Part shown: one piece after another, positions 4,334 to 5,034 of the stretch | How the letters are laid out: the number at the start of each line of letters is the position of its first letter | How positions within the stretch are numbered: the stretch's first letter is position 1 | Assembly: GCA_903839965.1 (NCBI GenBank) | Contig: CAIMEK010000837.1 | Coordinates: 1 to 5,034 of the forward strand | Direction of reading: 5' to 3' | Length of the DNA: 5,034 nucleotides | DNA from: an uncultured Acetobacteraceae bacterium | GTDB lineage: Bacteria; Pseudomonadota; Alphaproteobacteria; Acetobacterales; Acetobacteraceae | Notes under the pieces: generated by a model | Told to the model about the DNA's origin: nothing | Database searches by the model: none | Seen by the model: the letters and a program-made list of their open reading frames with translations, nothing else | Made by a program: the position numbers and the translations under genes

Positions 4334-5034
4334 TCAGGTCTGGGCGGCGCCGTTCACGGCGAGCATTTGGCCGGAGATGAAACCGCCTTCGTCGGAGCAG
4401 AGCAGGGCAACCAGCGCGGCCACTTCGGCGGGCAATCCCGTGCGGCCGAGCGGAACCCGCTGCCGCGCGGCTTCCGCGGCGGTGTCCGCGGCCTCCTGCC
4501 CGTCCTTGCGGATGGGGCCAGGAGAGACGCTGTTCGCGGTGATGCCGTGGCGGCCGAACTCGTTGGCGATCGCCTTGGCCAGGCCCCAGCCAGCGTGCTT
4601 GGCGGCGGCGATGTGGGCGTATTCGGCGGCGCCGCGCAGCGCATACATGCCGGCAAAGTTGACGATGCGGCCCCAACGCTTTTCGACCATCCCGGGCAGG
4701 AAGGCCCGGGACAGCCAGAAACAGGCGTTGAGATTGACGTCGAGCACCGCCGCCCATTCGGCGTCGCTGATGGTCAGCAGCGGTTGGTGCGGGCGGAGGC
4801 CGGCATTGTTGACGAGGATGTCGATGCTGCCGAAGCGCTGCAAAGAGGCTTCGGCAAGTCGTTTCGCTTCCTGCGCGTTGCCGACGTCGCCCATGAGGAC
4901 ATGGGCCTCGACACCGTGGGCGCGCACCGCATCGGCGACGGCGGCACAGGCGGCCGCGTCGGCGCGGCCATTGAGGACGATGCTGTGGCCGGCTTGCGCC
5001 AGCTTGAGGGCGATGGCGCGCCCGATGTTCCTGC
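4334..5034 (-). CDS. Short-chain dehydrogenase/reductase (SDR), 3' part
   Basis: The minus-strand frame is open from the window end to a TGA at 4334-4336; 233 residues are visible and only a short N-terminus is missing. It starts inside the Rossmann nucleotide-binding motif (RNIGRAIALKLAQAGHSIVL, the end of TGxxxxIG). It then shows VNNAG (about 94-98), a DVNLNACFW helix with the structural Asn, and a C-terminal FISGQMLAVNGAAQT typical of classical SDRs of about 250 aa. An Arg after the second strand (LNGRA) suggests NADP(H). The active-site region reads IVNFAGMYALRGAAEYAHIA then AAKHAG. Lys is present, but the residue four before it is Ile instead of Tyr, and the usual Ser position is Gly; a Tyr lies seven before the Lys. 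I recall SDR subfamilies with 'INFAG...HVSAAKH', so this is probably a natural variant rather than decay. The substrate is unknown; FabG-like ketoacyl reduction cannot be assumed. Confidence 0.85.
   Translation of the reverse strand, partial: RNIGRAIALKLAQAGHSIVLNGRADAAACAAVADAVRAHGVEAHVLMGDVGNAQEAKRLAEASLQRFGSIDILVNNAGLRPHQPLLTISDAEWAAVLDVNLNACFWLSRAFLPGMVEKRWGRIVNFAGMYALRGAAEYAHIAAAKHAGWGLAKAIANEFGRHGITANSVSPGPIRKDGQEAADTAAEAARQRVPLGRTGLPAEVAALVALLCSDEGGFISGQMLAVNGAAQT

Noticed and set aside
4214..5034. Plus-strand frame open from ATG 4214 (after AGGGA) to the window end, opposite the SDR.
   Set aside because: It is codon-aligned antisense to a clear SDR gene. Such frames stay open in GC-rich DNA, and its Gly/Ala-rich product has no recognisable domain.
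1..5034. CRISPR arrays, tRNA or rRNA genes and complete insertion sequences.
   Set aside because: I saw no regularly spaced repeats, no cloverleaf-like segment and no transposase reading frame.

Overview
This is a GC-rich bacterial window with an accessory-region character. Codon use and the style of the edge genes suggest a proteobacterium. The truncated minus-strand gene at the left edge looks like small hypothetical proteins I associate with acetic-acid-bacteria-type Alphaproteobacteria (Acetobacteraceae). That taxonomic guess is from memory and weak.

Left part (1-1211). A truncated minus-strand gene (1-192) and a plus-strand cysteine-dependent phosphatase gene (439-948) diverge from an AT-rich segment at about 197-245, where promoter-like elements for both directions overlap. 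A 32-bp direct repeat (29/32 identical) lies upstream of the phosphatase (257-288) and again upstream of the next operon (1020-1051).

Centre left (1164-2403). A compact type II toxin-antitoxin operon has a RelE/HigB-like toxin at 1212-1598 and an overlapping XRE-type antitoxin at 1576-1923. A promoter with an embedded 25-bp palindrome precedes it. Seven bases after the antitoxin stop lies the ruin of a serine recombinase (resolvase). Its N-terminus (from 1930) and C-terminus (from about 2170 to 2403) are both recognisable. Between them, hairpin-forming intergenic-repeat-like DNA and an in-frame TAG replace the catalytic core. The catalytic serine position is also changed.

Centre right (2404-3922). 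The sequence becomes distinctly less GC-rich. It carries a membrane-anchored protein of unknown function (2409-2936), a 106-aa unknown protein (2988-3308), and, converging 11 bp away on the minus strand, a 200-aa protein with a C-terminal Mu gpF/SPP1 gp7-like signature (3320-3922). No other phage morphogenesis gene is visible.

Right part (3923-5034). A 411-bp region without a convincing gene holds three small palindromes and an AT-rich patch. The 3' part of a minus-strand short-chain dehydrogenase/reductase gene (4334 to the window end) follows. It lacks the canonical Ser and Tyr catalytic residues at their usual spacing.

Overall this looks like a small mosaic of mobile and accessory genes (toxin-antitoxin, recombinase relic, orphan MuF-like gene, unknown genes) next to an ordinary metabolic gene. 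I do not see a clearly defined new multi-gene system. The strongest candidates for a second look are the orphan MuF-like protein with its unknown neighbours, the repeat pair around the phosphatase, and the resolvase interrupted by a repeat.
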